NCBI GenBank assembly: GCA_017523925.1
Contig: JAFWVQ010000054.1
Span: 1-34,762 of the forward strand
DNA from: Clostridia bacterium
Lineage (GTDB): Bacteria > Bacillota > Clostridia > Christensenellales > CAG-138
Direction: 5' to 3'
Length of the DNA stretch: 34,762 bases
In this document: positions 1 through 8,130 of the stretch, in pieces
Layout of the letters: every line of letters starts with the position of its first letter
Numbering within the stretch: the stretch's first letter is position 1
Program-made: the position numbers and the translations under genes
Notes under the pieces: model-generated
Databases searched by the model: none
What the model was told of the DNA's origin: nothing
What the model saw: only the letters and a program-made list of their open reading frames with translations

Positions 1-136
1 CGAATTAGTCCCCGAATAGGGGGCCTTGCAGTGCGAAAGGAGCAATCAATAATGATTCGGTGCCCCCTTTAGGGGGCGACTGCTGGAAAAAGCCCCTTAT
101 AGGGGCAGAGCAAACCACCGGTTGAACCGGTGGTTA
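1..136. repeat. Cluster of four hairpins at the left edge
   Basis: Four inverted repeats follow each other: CCCC-gaata-GGGG at 10-22, GCCCCC-ttta-GGGGGC at 62-77, GCCCC-ttata-GGGGC at 92-106, and a near-perfect AACCACCGGTT/AACCGGTGGTT pair at 113-135. No gene overlaps them. The T-rich stretch on the minus strand after them is weak, so they do not look like one simple terminator for the kinase gene that ends at 176. Serial hairpins of this kind are known at the ends of IS200/IS605-type elements and of palindromic repeats; that link is inference, because the neighbouring sequence is outside the window. Confidence 0.5.
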
Positions 137-175
137 TGATTGCCGCTTTATAATAATTTTATAATCGTTTTATGA

Positions 176-799
176 TCATTTCAGAACGATATCCGCGCAT
201 TCGCGCACAGCGCAGCCGTCAAAATAGAGCTCCTCGAGCGGGATCCATCTTTCGATGAACTCCTCGAGCTTCTCTTCGCCGTTTCGCATATGTATGCGCC
301 TGCGCTGCTCGGCAGGTTCGATATCGAGAAACACCTTCAGGTCGTAGTGCTCCCTGAGCGCAGGATGCAGGCTGTACGACCCCTCGACGATCACGACGTG
401 CGATTGCGGAACGCTTACCGGCTCGCCGAGCTCCATCCTTGCGCAGTCGAAGGGGCGGTAAGAAAACGCCTCGTTCACCTCGAGCTTTTCAAGCACTTCA
501 GCAAGGAATCGCTCGTGATCGACGTTGCCGCCCGGGGACTTGAAGCGTTCATCGGTGCGCTGATCGGGACGCGGGTAGAAATCATCCATATGTATTACAG
601 TCACCACCGGCTTTGGGATCCTTCTTTCGATCGCGTTGCGAAGTGCGATCGAGAGCGTGGTCTTGCCCGCGCCGCAGCGGCCGTCGATCGCAATAAGAAA
701 GGGTCTGGAGGGAAACCCGCCGCGCAGTTTAACGTCCTTTGAGGAAAACAGCTCGATAACGCTGTTTGTTTTATGACGAATGGCTTCGATCATATCCAT
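176..799 (-). CDS. Uridine kinase/PRK-family P-loop kinase
   Basis: A 207-residue protein with a Walker A loop GRCGAGKT at residues 40-47, a beta-strand ending HMDDFY near residue 70 (the place of the HDxFY motif of uridine kinases), then DHERF and a C-terminal half rich in charged helices. This is the fold of the uridine kinase/phosphoribulokinase superfamily, which also includes pantothenate and nicotinamide-riboside kinases, so the substrate is not fixed by sequence. The length fits uridine kinase-like proteins. The AAGGAG site lies about 15 nt before the first ATG, which is long; an ATG two codons later is possible. It is the last gene of a leftward group and sits 127 nt after an ECF S-component gene. 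That suggests phosphorylation of the imported compound, which is inference. Confidence 0.8.
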   Translation of the reverse strand: MDMIEAIRHKTNSVIELFSSKDVKLRGGFPSRPFLIAIDGRCGAGKTTLSIALRNAIERRIPKPVVTVIHMDDFYPRPDQRTDERFKSPGGNVDHERFLAEVLEKLEVNEAFSYRPFDCARMELGEPVSVPQSHVVIVEGSYSLHPALREHYDLKVFLDIEPAEQRRRIHMRNGEEKLEEFIERWIPLEELYFDGCAVRECADIVLK

Positions 800-926
800 G
801 ATAATCCGTATAATCTCCTTAACAGATAACTCTTATAGAAAACTCTAGTGGAAAGCTTTTGATCTTGATGATCCTTGCCGCGGAATGAAAGCCGGCACGG
901 CTCTGCGCTTCAAAACGCGGAGCGCG

Positions 927-1487
927 TCAGTAGTTTCGCTGAGTGGGCTCGGTGTTGATGCGGCTTTTTTCGAGCGAGAGCATCATGGTCGGCACCAACA
1001 CGATCTGCATTATGATGCCGGGCAATGCGTTCACAACGGCATCCGCAAGGAACACGCCGAAATCGAAAGCGCTTCCGCTCAAAACGCAGAGCACGACGCG
1101 CACGATGAGGAAAACGATCCTTCCGAAAACCATCGCCGCGATCAGCGCCGTGAAAAGCGAAACCACCTTGCCGACCTTGAGCGCGAGCAGCCTATTATAG
1201 ATGAAGCCGGCAAAGAAGCCGTAGGCCGCAAGCTCAAACGCCATTTCGACTGCGGTGGGGTAGAGGGCGGGCATAATGAAGAGCAGTGAGCGGACGAGCG
1301 GCAGCAGAAAGCCGATCGCGAGCCCATAGGGCCAGCCCACGATAAGCGAGCAGAGAAAAACGGGAAGATGCAGCGGCAGAAGCATCCTGCCGATCTGCGG
1401 TATCTGCCCCGTCAAAAACGGAAGCATAAGCCCGATCGCGAAAAACATAGCGGTCAGAACGAGCTTTTGAACTGAAGGTTTACGCAT
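927..1487 (-). CDS. ECF transporter S component (substrate not determined)
   Basis: A 186-residue, very hydrophobic protein with five to six membrane segments. The N-terminal half has the pattern GQIPQIGRMLLPLHLP, then GWPYGLAIGFLLPLVRS and AVEMAFELAAYG, which I associate with S components of energy-coupling-factor vitamin transporters. S components bind the substrate and use a shared EcfA/A'/T module; no EcfA or EcfT gene is present here, so the module must be encoded elsewhere. The start is supported by AAGGATGG four nt before the ATG. It lies 48 nt after the aldo/keto reductase gene and before the P-loop kinase, all leftward and probably co-transcribed. I cannot name the vitamin; pantothenate or a nucleoside-like compound would fit the neighbouring kinase. 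Confidence 0.75.
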   Translation of the reverse strand: MRKPSVQKLVLTAMFFAIGLMLPFLTGQIPQIGRMLLPLHLPVFLCSLIVGWPYGLAIGFLLPLVRSLLFIMPALYPTAVEMAFELAAYGFFAGFIYNRLLALKVGKVVSLFTALIAAMVFGRIVFLIVRVVLCVLSGSAFDFGVFLADAVVNALPGIIMQIVLVPTMMLSLEKSRINTEPTQRNY

Positions 1488-1535
1488 TATTCCATCCTTT
1501 GAAGACTCGATGAGTCAAACTCCGCCGAAACAGGA

Positions 1536-2630
1536 TCAGCTCTCGGCGGCGGTGCGCAGCTCCTCCATGATGGAGGGTATGTCGATGTTCTGCGGACAGT
1601 GCTCTGTGCAGGCGCCGCAGCAGATGCAGTCCTTAGCGCTGTGCTCGTGCTTTTCGATAGCCTTTGCCGCGAATCTGCCGTTGAGCTTGAATTTATTGTA
1701 GATCTCCATCATAACGGGGATATCTATCTCCATCGGGCAGCCGTCCGTGCAGTATCTGCATGCGGTGCAGGGAGCGGAGATCTGCTTTTTGAACTCATTG
1801 CAAACCTTGAACAGCAGCTCGGTATCCTCGTCACCGAGCGGCTCGGCCTCGCTGAAGGTCTTGATATTGTCGTCGGCCTGTTCAACGGTGGACATGCCGC
1901 TGAGAATCAGCTTAACGTTTTCAAGCCGCATAAGGAATCTGAATGCCCAAGACGGTATCGACCAATCGGGATGCGCGGCCTTGAGCTGCGCATCGGTCTC
2001 ATCGGTGAGCTTTGCAAGCCTACCTCCGCGCACGGGCTCCATAACGATGATGGGCAGCCCCGCCTCGGTCAGCATCTCGTACTGCGCCTTTGCGTCGTGC
2101 AGAAGGTAGTCGAGATAGTTGAGCTGTATCTGAGCAAAATCCCAGCCGCCGAAGTCGAGCACCTTGCGCATCGTTTCAAGCGAAGCGTGGAACGAGAAGC
2201 CGAGATGCCTGATCTTGCCGAGCTTTTTCTGCTCGCGGAAAAACTCAACGCAGCCGTTCGTCAGATAGGTATCCACGGTGTTATCGCCGATGGCATGGAT
2301 GAGGTAGTAGTCGATATAGTCCATATCGAGCCTTTTGAGCTGCTCCTCGAAAACGGCCTTGAAATCGGGGTTGGCAAGGCAATGGTACTTTGTGGCAATG
2401 TGGAAGCTCTCGCGCGGGTACTTCTTGAGCGCCGCGCCGACGAAGACCTCGGATTCGCCGCCGTGGTAAACGTAGGCGGTGTCGTAGTAGTTAACGCCGC
2501 TTTCATAGAGCCTGTCGATTATCTCGGCGGCCTTGTCAAAATCGATTTTGCCGTCCTCGCGGGTGGGGAGGCGCATATTGCCCATGCCGAGCATGGATAT
2601 CTCGTTTGCGCAAAAAACGTTCTTTATCAT
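1536..2630 (-). CDS. Aldo/keto reductase with C-terminal 2[4Fe-4S] ferredoxin domain
   Basis: A 364-residue protein. The N-terminal TIM barrel has the aldo/keto reductase tetrad: Asp and Tyr in YYDTAYVY near residue 50, Lys in IATKYH near 80 and His in YLIHAIGD near 114. The C-terminal end has two cysteine clusters, one at residues 288-298 (CTACRYCTDGCP) and one at 335-345 (CICCGACTEHCP), the second a classic CxxCxxCxxxCP pattern. This barrel-plus-ferredoxin type is common in anaerobes, where electrons may come from ferredoxin as well as NAD(P)H; substrates are usually unknown. The start has GAGG seven to eight nt before the ATG. It lies 60 nt downstream of the zinc-ribbon gene and 48 nt upstream of the S-component gene. 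Confidence 0.9.
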   Translation of the reverse strand: MIKNVFCANEISMLGMGNMRLPTREDGKIDFDKAAEIIDRLYESGVNYYDTAYVYHGGESEVFVGAALKKYPRESFHIATKYHCLANPDFKAVFEEQLKRLDMDYIDYYLIHAIGDNTVDTYLTNGCVEFFREQKKLGKIRHLGFSFHASLETMRKVLDFGGWDFAQIQLNYLDYLLHDAKAQYEMLTEAGLPIIVMEPVRGGRLAKLTDETDAQLKAAHPDWSIPSWAFRFLMRLENVKLILSGMSTVEQADDNIKTFSEAEPLGDEDTELLFKVCNEFKKQISAPCTACRYCTDGCPMEIDIPVMMEIYNKFKLNGRFAAKAIEKHEHSAKDCICCGACTEHCPQNIDIPSIMEELRTAAES

Positions 2631-2690
2631 AATATTTACCTCTTTTCGATTATTTTGAGCGTGGGTGTTAAGGCTGATCGAAGGGAACTC

Positions 2691-2921
2691 TTATCTGCCG
2701 AAATTGCTCCCGGGCATATGGCTCCATTCCTTATCGGTTTCGTCTTTGATATAAGTCTTGATGATCGCCTTGCAGTCAAGGCAGAGATCGGAATAAACCG
2801 GCGCAATACCGCTCCAGAGCGTGCCTCTGGTGAACTTAAGGCCGATGGCGCCGTTTTCCGAGGCCTTGCCCCAAGTGACGCCTTCTTCGATGCGTTCGCT
2901 TCCGCAATACGGACATTTCAT
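2691..2921 (-). CDS. Small zinc-ribbon protein
   Basis: A 76-residue protein starting MKCPYCGS with a second cysteine pair CLDC near residues 48-51, so a four-cysteine zinc ribbon is likely. Between the pairs is a short stretch with GxxF and WSG motifs, and the C-terminus is polar. Many Clostridia have such proteins of unknown function (resembling the DUF family annotated PF20097, from memory). AGGAGG lies eight nt before the ATG and a good promoter sits just upstream, so this is the first gene of the leftward group. No function can be given. Confidence 0.75.
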   Translation of the reverse strand: MKCPYCGSERIEEGVTWGKASENGAIGLKFTRGTLWSGIAPVYSDLCLDCKAIIKTYIKDETDKEWSHMPGSNFGR

Positions 2922-2952
2922 ACGTGCATCCTCCTATGAACAGTTTGATTAT

Positions 2953-2980
2953 ATTTTAACATATTTATTGAAATTGTCAA
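2953..2980 (-). promoter_or_regulatory. Sigma-A promoter of the zinc-ribbon/AKR/ECF/kinase group
   Basis: On the minus strand a consensus TTGACA (2975-2980) is followed after 16 nt by TAAAAT (2953-2958). It lies about 32 nt before the start codon at 2921, just ahead of the AGGAGG site. A TATAAT lies a few bases further down but at a 21-nt spacing. Confidence 0.65.
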
Positions 2981-3142
2981 TAAAAATCGGCGCATTTGTC
3001 CCACTGCGGTCAATTCATGGGGCAGCCTATAGCGGAGCAGAGGCCGCATTCGAGCCTGTAAGAAACTATATTCGTGGGTCAGCGAAAAAGGTTAAATGCG
3101 AATTTATATTTTCCTTTTATGCAAAGAATCATGAAAGCCGTA

Positions 3143-3171
3143 TTGCAAGAAAGCTTTTTTTGTTTTATAAT
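3143..3171 (+). promoter_or_regulatory. Sigma-A promoter of glyA
   Basis: TTGCAA (3143-3148), a 17-nt spacer and a perfect TATAAT (3166-3171). The predicted transcript start near 3178 leaves a leader of only about 30 nt containing GGAGG at 3197, so no riboswitch fits between promoter and gene. The rest of the 2981-3142 interval holds nothing I can identify. Confidence 0.75.
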
Positions 3172-3208
3172 TAGCACCGTACAATAATTAAAACATGGAG
3201 GCATCCAA

Positions 3209-4453
3209 ATGATCCAGTTTGATCTCATTCGTAAGAACGATCCCGAGCTTTGCGGCTATATGGAGGAGGAGCTTGCCCGTCAGCGCAGCCACCTCGAGCT
3301 CATCGCATCCGAGAACTTCGTAAGCGAAACCGTAATGGCGGCCATGGGCAGCCATCTCACCAATAAGTACGCCGAGGGTTACCCCGGAAAGCGTTACTAT
3401 GGCGGCTGCGAGTGCGTCGACAAGGTCGAGGATCTTGCCCGCGATCGCGCAAAGCAGCTCTTCGGCGCCGATCATGCGAACGTTCAGCCCCATTCCGGCG
3501 CTCAGGCGAACCTCTCCGTTTACTTCTCCCTGCTCGATCCCGGCGACACCATCCTTGGCATGAACCTTTCCCACGGCGGCCACCTCACCCACGGCAGCCC
3601 CGTGAATATGAGCGGCAAATACTTCAACGTGGTCCCCTATGGCGTAAGCGAAGAGGATGAGCAGATCGATTACGACGAGCTCCGCAGGATCGCTCTTGAG
3701 TGCAAGCCCAAGCTCATCGTTGCCGGCGCAAGCGCATATCCCCGCGCCATCCGTTTCGACCTCATCAGCGAGATCGCCAAGGAAGTCGGCGCGATCTTCA
3801 TGGTGGATATGGCTCATATCGCGGGTCTCGTTGCGGCGGGCCTTCATATGAACCCCGTGCCCTATGCGGACGTCGTGACCTCCACCACCCATAAGACCCT
3901 TCGCGGTCCCCGCGGCGGCCTCATCCTCTGCAAGGAGGAGTACGCCAAGGCGATCGATAAGGGCATCTTCCCCGGCACCCAGGGCGGCCCCCTGATGCAC
4001 ACCATCGCGGCAAAGGCAGCCTGCTTCTATGAAGCGCTTCAGCCCGAGTTCAAGGAGTATCAGAAGCAGGTCGTGAAGAATGCGGCCGTGCTCGCCGAGG
4101 AGCTCCAGAAGGCCGGTCTGCGCATCGTTTCCGGCGGCACCGACAACCATCTCATGCTCGTTGACCTCAACGCCAGCGGCAAGAGCGGCAAGGAGGTCGA
4201 GCACCTTCTCGATGCGGCTAATATCACCGTCAATAAAAACACCATCCCCAAGGAGACCCGCAGCCCCTTCGTCACCAGCGGTATCCGTATCGGCACTCCC
4301 GCGCTGACCAGCCGCGGCTTCAAGGAGGATGACATGGTCGTCATCGCCGGCCTCATCGCGAAGATCGTTTTCGAGGGCGAGGACGCGATCGAATACGTCA
4401 AGTCCGAGGTTGCAAAGCTCACCGAGAAGTATCCTCTCTATCCCGGCAACTGA
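3209..4453 (+). CDS. glyA: Serine hydroxymethyltransferase
   Basis: A 414-residue PLP enzyme that interconverts serine and glycine while loading one-carbon units on tetrahydrofolate, in the cytoplasm. Length and sequence match bacterial GlyA throughout: the N-terminal ASENF motif, the YYGGCE substrate loop, HSGAQAN, the VDMAHIAG segment, and the PLP lysine in [12 protein letters not shown] (Lys229). The C-terminal [12 protein letters not shown] motif is intact. GGAGG lies seven nt before the ATG. It is transcribed alone, from its own promoter to its own terminator, and is a highly conserved, highly codon-biased gene. Confidence 0.98.
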   Translation: MIQFDLIRKNDPELCGYMEEELARQRSHLELIASENFVSETVMAAMGSHLTNKYAEGYPGKRYYGGCECVDKVEDLARDRAKQLFGADHANVQPHSGAQANLSVYFSLLDPGDTILGMNLSHGGHLTHGSPVNMSGKYFNVVPYGVSEEDEQIDYDELRRIALECKPKLIVAGASAYPRAIRFDLISEIAKEVGAIFMVDMAHIAGLVAAGLHMNPVPYADVVTSTTHKTLRGPRGGLILCKEEYAKAIDKGIFPGTQGGPLMHTIAAKAACFYEALQPEFKEYQKQVVKNAAVLAEELQKAGLRIVSGGTDNHLMLVDLNASGKSGKEVEHLLDAANITVNKNTIPKETRSPFVTSGIRIGTPALTSRGFKEDDMVVIAGLIAKIVFEGEDAIEYVKSEVAKLTEKYPLYPGN

Positions 4454-4472
4454 TCCGCTTTGATCTGATGAT

Positions 4473-4505
4473 AAAGGTCCGAGAGCCCACGCTTTCGGAC
4501 CTTTT
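4473..4505 (+). terminator. Intrinsic terminator of glyA
   Basis: Stem AAAGGTCCGA pairs with TCGGACCTTTT across a 12-nt loop, 20 nt after the glyA stop. The stem has A residues on its left side and T residues on its right, so it could also stop weak leftward transcription. Confidence 0.85.
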
Positions 4506-4520
4506 GCTGTATCAACGGTT

Positions 4521-4803
4521 TTATTTACGCTTTTTCGTATAAAACCTGTTTTTGGATTCGAAGCTGCAGATCGGGCGTATCCGCTTCCGGTTTTCGACTG
4601 TATCGCCGATTCGGGCTCAGAAAGCAGTTGGATCACGCTACCTGCAACTGCACTATTGAAATGATTGTCGGATAAGGCAAGTCCATGATGTCCGCTTTTG
4701 CAGCGTAAACGTTCTCAAAGCTTCTAAGCTTCCTTCTTGCGCGGCGCAGCTTCCCGTCGGAATAATCGGAAACAGCCCGCCCTGTTTCGTTATAGACATT
4801 ATT
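4521..4803 (-). pseudogene. Decayed remnant of an rtcB 3' end
   Basis: On the minus strand 4616-4521 encodes 31 residues ending in a stop, among them IGDT, IRPI and RFYTKK. They align with the last 30 residues of the intact RtcB at 11198 (18 of 30 identical by hand count). Just upstream, in another frame, 4803-4661 encodes a stretch that keeps the RtcB register over 26 residues: GR, S at +5, then S-F-E-N-V-Y matching S-M-E-G-I-F, followed by AD..D and TII. About 43 extra nt separate TII from IGDT and put the two parts out of frame. The catalytic HGAGR histidine appears deleted. The downstream part is firm; the upstream part is weaker. The 66-residue open frame here (4633-4833) is explained by this remnant. 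The rest of 4804-4989 is AT-rich and shows nothing clear. Confidence 0.6.
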
Positions 4804-4989
4804 ATTATAGATGTTTTCTATAAAGAAAGACATAAACAGGTAATACCCTATCCCAAAACACCGATGTGCCTCCTGTGCGATATTTGAGTATCATTCTATC
4901 AAGGATGTCTGTTACTGTTAATTAAGCAAGAATTATTGCTAAAGCGTATTGAAATAATATCGCTGTATTTTGCCCTGATAAAATGCTTT

Positions 4990-7350
4990 CTATTCAAGAA
5001 TACGATCAGACGATCTGCGTCTTGCTGCAGCTCCATAATAGTTTACGGCGATCATAAGAATAAGCACGAAAAGCTGCGTAAGTCCAACGGGAAGCTCGCC
5101 GTAAAAGAGCATCCCCGAGGTAAACAGCAGCGGCAGGGGAGTGAAGGGGTAGATTCCTTCTGCGCCCATCGCAATAATGCAGGCGGGCAGCGCGAAAACG
5201 GCAACCGAAAGCACCATGGCGGAATTCACCCTTTGAGTGAAGCTTGAAAGCAGGCCGACAGCGCTTCCGACGAGGAAGATCGCGAGGAATCTTCCAAGGT
5301 ACAACAGCACCGTAAGCGCTCCGACCGAGAGCGGCAGGCGACTTTCCCTCGCGATATTCAGCCCCTGCATCGGGTAGTCGAAGTAGGCAAAGCCGTTGTA
5401 AAGATCGTTTGCGGCAAGCGCTCTGATCTCCGAGATATAGACCGCGATAAACACGAGCGCGCTTGCTGCAAGTGTCAGAAGCTCTTTTTTGAAAAACAAT
5501 CTTCCTCTTCCGTTCGGAAGCGAGCGCAGAAGCTTATTCATGGATGACTGCCGCTCGTATGCGTACAGACCCGCCGAAAGAAGTGCAATGCACAGAAGCG
5601 CCTTCAAGCCTTGGTTTATCGCGAATTTCCGCGAATTCTCGCCGAAAACCGTCATATAGGTGAACGGCGGAAGAAGCTTTATCTCGCTCGGATACTCTCC
5701 CGACTCATTTCTTGCGATAATATCCTGCACCTCAAAGCGAAGCATTTCAAGCCCCCTTATGGTGTCCTGAGCGACAACCCTGAAAAAAGCCTCTTCTTCA
5801 CCGCCGCCGAGTCGAGCCTCAAGCCCTGCGATCTCCGCGTCGATGGCTTCAAGCGTTTGCTCCGAAACGGCTCCGGCGTATTTCTTGTAGTGATCGAGCG
5901 CCTTTCGCTGTTCATCGCTCACGCTCGGCTGCGGCAGCTTGTCCATCGAGGTGAAAACGAACGCCAGCACCGCAAGCACCAAGATGCCGCGCTGAGCAAA
6001 GAGCAGCTTGCCGGTTTCCTGCAAAAATACGCGGCGATAGGTCCTTTTGCGTAGTCCGTCAACGAGCTTTTCTATCGGGTTTTGCCTGCCCGCCGGGCGC
6101 TTTTTGATATGAACCAGCAGTATGCCGACTGCCGCCAAAACGGTTATGGCGAGCATGACGAGCGCAGTTGCCGCCCGCGCGTTTACCGGATGCTCCGCGA
6201 TATTCAGATTAACGTAGCTCAAAACAAAGTTTTCGGGCAGTATGAGCTGAAACAGGTTTACATACTTGAGCGGAACGAGGATGCTGCTGTCCCTGATCGT
6301 GGTATAGAGCGTGAATTCAACGGCGAGCACCGCGCCCGTTATCGCTATCGCAATATTTATGTTTTTGACCGATGAAAGGATAAAAAAGATGATGACGCCC
6401 GCAAAAAATGTGGTAACGATCTTTATGCCGCAGTAGAGAAAAACGAATGAATTGATTTTTAAAGGAAACGGTATGCCGTTATAGCCCTCGATGGATTGGA
6501 TCAGGCGGTTTGAACTATTGAGCCCGTCGAACACGGCGTATGAAACGATAAAACGGCTTGCGAAAACGAGTAGAACCGCCAAAATGGAAGCGATAAGCAG
6601 AATAAATATGCGGGAGAGCGCAAGCGTTCCCCGGCCGCTCGGTGTGGCGCGAACGAGCTGCCACAGCCCGCTTCTGCGCTCCTTGAGCATCAGCACCGAG
6701 ACCGTGAGCATGAAGATCAGGATCAGATAATCGGAGGTCGGGTCGCTCAGCACGCTTGTTATCGCGCGGTCGTCACCGAGCCTTCCCGCCGCGCCGTCGA
6801 TCGCGGCAAAATCATTGACGGTTTTGATCGTGTTTCTGTATGCAAAGCTGTTTGGGTCGCCGAAAAGCGTAGTTCGCTGCATACGCTCGGCGTTCTTTTT
6901 AATGGCCTTATAGAATCCGTTGAATTCCTGAAGATATTCTATCTGCCTTCGCACGGCGTAAAAAGCCTCCCGCTCGGCATCAGCCAGCAGGGGTTCATCC
7001 AAATAACGCTGAAAATAGCCGCTGTTCAGCCTTTCAAGCACCTCGGGCTTGGATTCGAGCCAGCTTGCGAACGAGTCATCCATGCCGATCAATGTGATAT
7101 GAGATGAGATCGAGTCCGCGCGCTCTATCCAAAGCAGCTTTTCATCGAGCTCCTCATCCGTTATCTCCTCGGGTTTCCTATCGCCGTATTCCTCTATAAA
7201 CGCGAGATAGGCTTCGTTAAAAAGTCCCTTTGCGCCGTCCTCATCGCCGCCCTTTATCGGCAGAATGAACAGCACGACGGAGAGCGCACTCAGGAGCGCA
7301 AGCATGAAAACGGCGGTTTTACTCGCTAAAACCCTCCTCAATTCGCGCAT
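4990..7350 (-). CDS. ABC-2 type permease made of two fused halves
   Basis: A 786-residue membrane protein when started at the ATG at 7350, which has GGGGAGG nine nt upstream; the ATG at 7359 overlaps the ribosome site, and longer frames run into the ATPase gene. The first half has one N-terminal helix, a long charged extracellular segment and then about six helices. The second half, from near residue 430, repeats the plan: helix, about 150-residue charged segment, then six helices. Both halves carry a related cytoplasmic motif after their first bundle helix (ERRSGLWQLVRATPSGRG and ERQSSMNKLLRSLPNGRG). So one polypeptide can supply both permease units. It directly follows the ATPase gene and surely forms one transporter with it. 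The substrate is unknown. Confidence 0.85.
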   Translation of the reverse strand: MRELRRVLASKTAVFMLALLSALSVVLFILPIKGGDEDGAKGLFNEAYLAFIEEYGDRKPEEITDEELDEKLLWIERADSISSHITLIGMDDSFASWLESKPEVLERLNSGYFQRYLDEPLLADAEREAFYAVRRQIEYLQEFNGFYKAIKKNAERMQRTTLFGDPNSFAYRNTIKTVNDFAAIDGAAGRLGDDRAITSVLSDPTSDYLILIFMLTVSVLMLKERRSGLWQLVRATPSGRGTLALSRIFILLIASILAVLLVFASRFIVSYAVFDGLNSSNRLIQSIEGYNGIPFPLKINSFVFLYCGIKIVTTFFAGVIIFFILSSVKNINIAIAITGAVLAVEFTLYTTIRDSSILVPLKYVNLFQLILPENFVLSYVNLNIAEHPVNARAATALVMLAITVLAAVGILLVHIKKRPAGRQNPIEKLVDGLRKRTYRRVFLQETGKLLFAQRGILVLAVLAFVFTSMDKLPQPSVSDEQRKALDHYKKYAGAVSEQTLEAIDAEIAGLEARLGGGEEEAFFRVVAQDTIRGLEMLRFEVQDIIARNESGEYPSEIKLLPPFTYMTVFGENSRKFAINQGLKALLCIALLSAGLYAYERQSSMNKLLRSLPNGRGRLFFKKELLTLAASALVFIAVYISEIRALAANDLYNGFAYFDYPMQGLNIARESRLPLSVGALTVLLYLGRFLAIFLVGSAVGLLSSFTQRVNSAMVLSVAVFALPACIIAMGAEGIYPFTPLPLLFTSGMLFYGELPVGLTQLFVLILMIAVNYYGAAARRRSSDRILE

Positions 7351-7351
7351 A

Positions 7352-8071
7352 TCACTCATCCTCCCCGAGAAAGCACATATACACGTCCTCAAGATCGCGG
7401 CCGCCCGCTTTCTCAATAAGCTCCGCAGGCGTTCCGTGCGCCACAAGCTTTCCGTGCTTCATAAGGATAACATCATCCGCTATGGTCTCGATATCGCTCA
7501 CTATATGCGTTGTCCAAAGCACGATGCACACCTTTGCAAGCTCGTGAACGTAGCTTCTTATCCGTATGCGCTCCTTGGGGTCGAGCCCCGCCGTTGGTTC
7601 ATCGAGAATGATGAGTTCGGGCTTGCCGAGCAATGCTTGGCAGAGCAGCACCCTTTGGCGCATGCCGCCCGAAAAGCCGCCCAGCTTTTTATGCGCGGCA
7701 TCCGAAAGGTTAACAAGCTCAAGAAGCCTGTTTACCTGCACCTTGGCTTCCTTCAACTTTATTCCCTTTAGCTTTGCTATGTAAACAAGGAACGAATACG
7801 CGCTCATCTCGTCATACATACCCTGCTGCTGCGGCATATAGCCGAGCTTTTCACGAAAAGCTTTTCCGAGCGCAAGCACATCCTTGCCTTCGAAAAGTAT
7901 CTCTCCGCCGTCGCGCGAAACATTGTCTGTAATGAGGTTCATCATTGTGGATTTACCCGCGCCGTTCGCGCCGAGTATGCCGCAGATGCCCTTTGAAAAG
8001 GTGTATGAAAAATCATCGAGCGCAAGCTTCGTCCCGTAGCGCTTGGTAAGGTTTTTCAGTTCAAGCTCCAT
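7352..8071 (-). CDS. ABC transporter ATPase
   Basis: A 239-residue nucleotide-binding subunit with Walker A GANGAGKST near residue 35, a Q-loop in MPQQQGMYDE, the signature FSGGMRQR near 136, Walker B LIILDEPTAGLDP near 155-167 and the switch histidine in WTTHIV near 189. The start is the ATG at 8071 with AAGGAG five nt before it; an in-frame GTG two codons earlier lies inside the ribosome site. It is followed with a few bases' spacing or overlap by the permease gene and preceded by two lipoprotein genes. Sequence type is that of ABC-2 exporters with a gene-pair layout (lantibiotic or antibiotic resistance-like), but the cargo is not evident. Confidence 0.95.
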   Translation of the reverse strand: MELELKNLTKRYGTKLALDDFSYTFSKGICGILGANGAGKSTMMNLITDNVSRDGGEILFEGKDVLALGKAFREKLGYMPQQQGMYDEMSAYSFLVYIAKLKGIKLKEAKVQVNRLLELVNLSDAAHKKLGGFSGGMRQRVLLCQALLGKPELIILDEPTAGLDPKERIRIRSYVHELAKVCIVLWTTHIVSDIETIADDVILMKHGKLVAHGTPAELIEKAGGRDLEDVYMCFLGEDE

Positions 8072-8130
8072 ATTCACTCCTTCTTCGAAACAGCATTTTC
8101 GGTTTGCGTGTAAGCTTATTTCAAAAAGCG

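Noticed and set aside
1599..2939. Long plus-strand open frame opposite the aldo/keto reductase and zinc-ribbon genes
   Set aside because: Antisense shadow spanning two real genes, without ribosome site or recognisable domain; the same holds for the long antisense frames at 25825-27225, 29398-30405, 31033-32445 and 32482-33621.
2981..3208. Riboswitch upstream of glyA
   Set aside because: The strong promoter at 3143-3171 leaves only about 30 nt of leader, too short for a THF, glycine or SAM aptamer.
3188..4636. A 482-codon open frame on the minus strand opposite glyA
   Set aside because: It lies almost wholly antisense to glyA and owes its length to GC-rich codon bias in the real gene; composition is low in information and it matches no family.
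4633..4833. 66-codon minus-strand frame as a small protein gene
   Set aside because: No convincing ribosome site, and most of it is better explained as the decayed RtcB C-terminal region.
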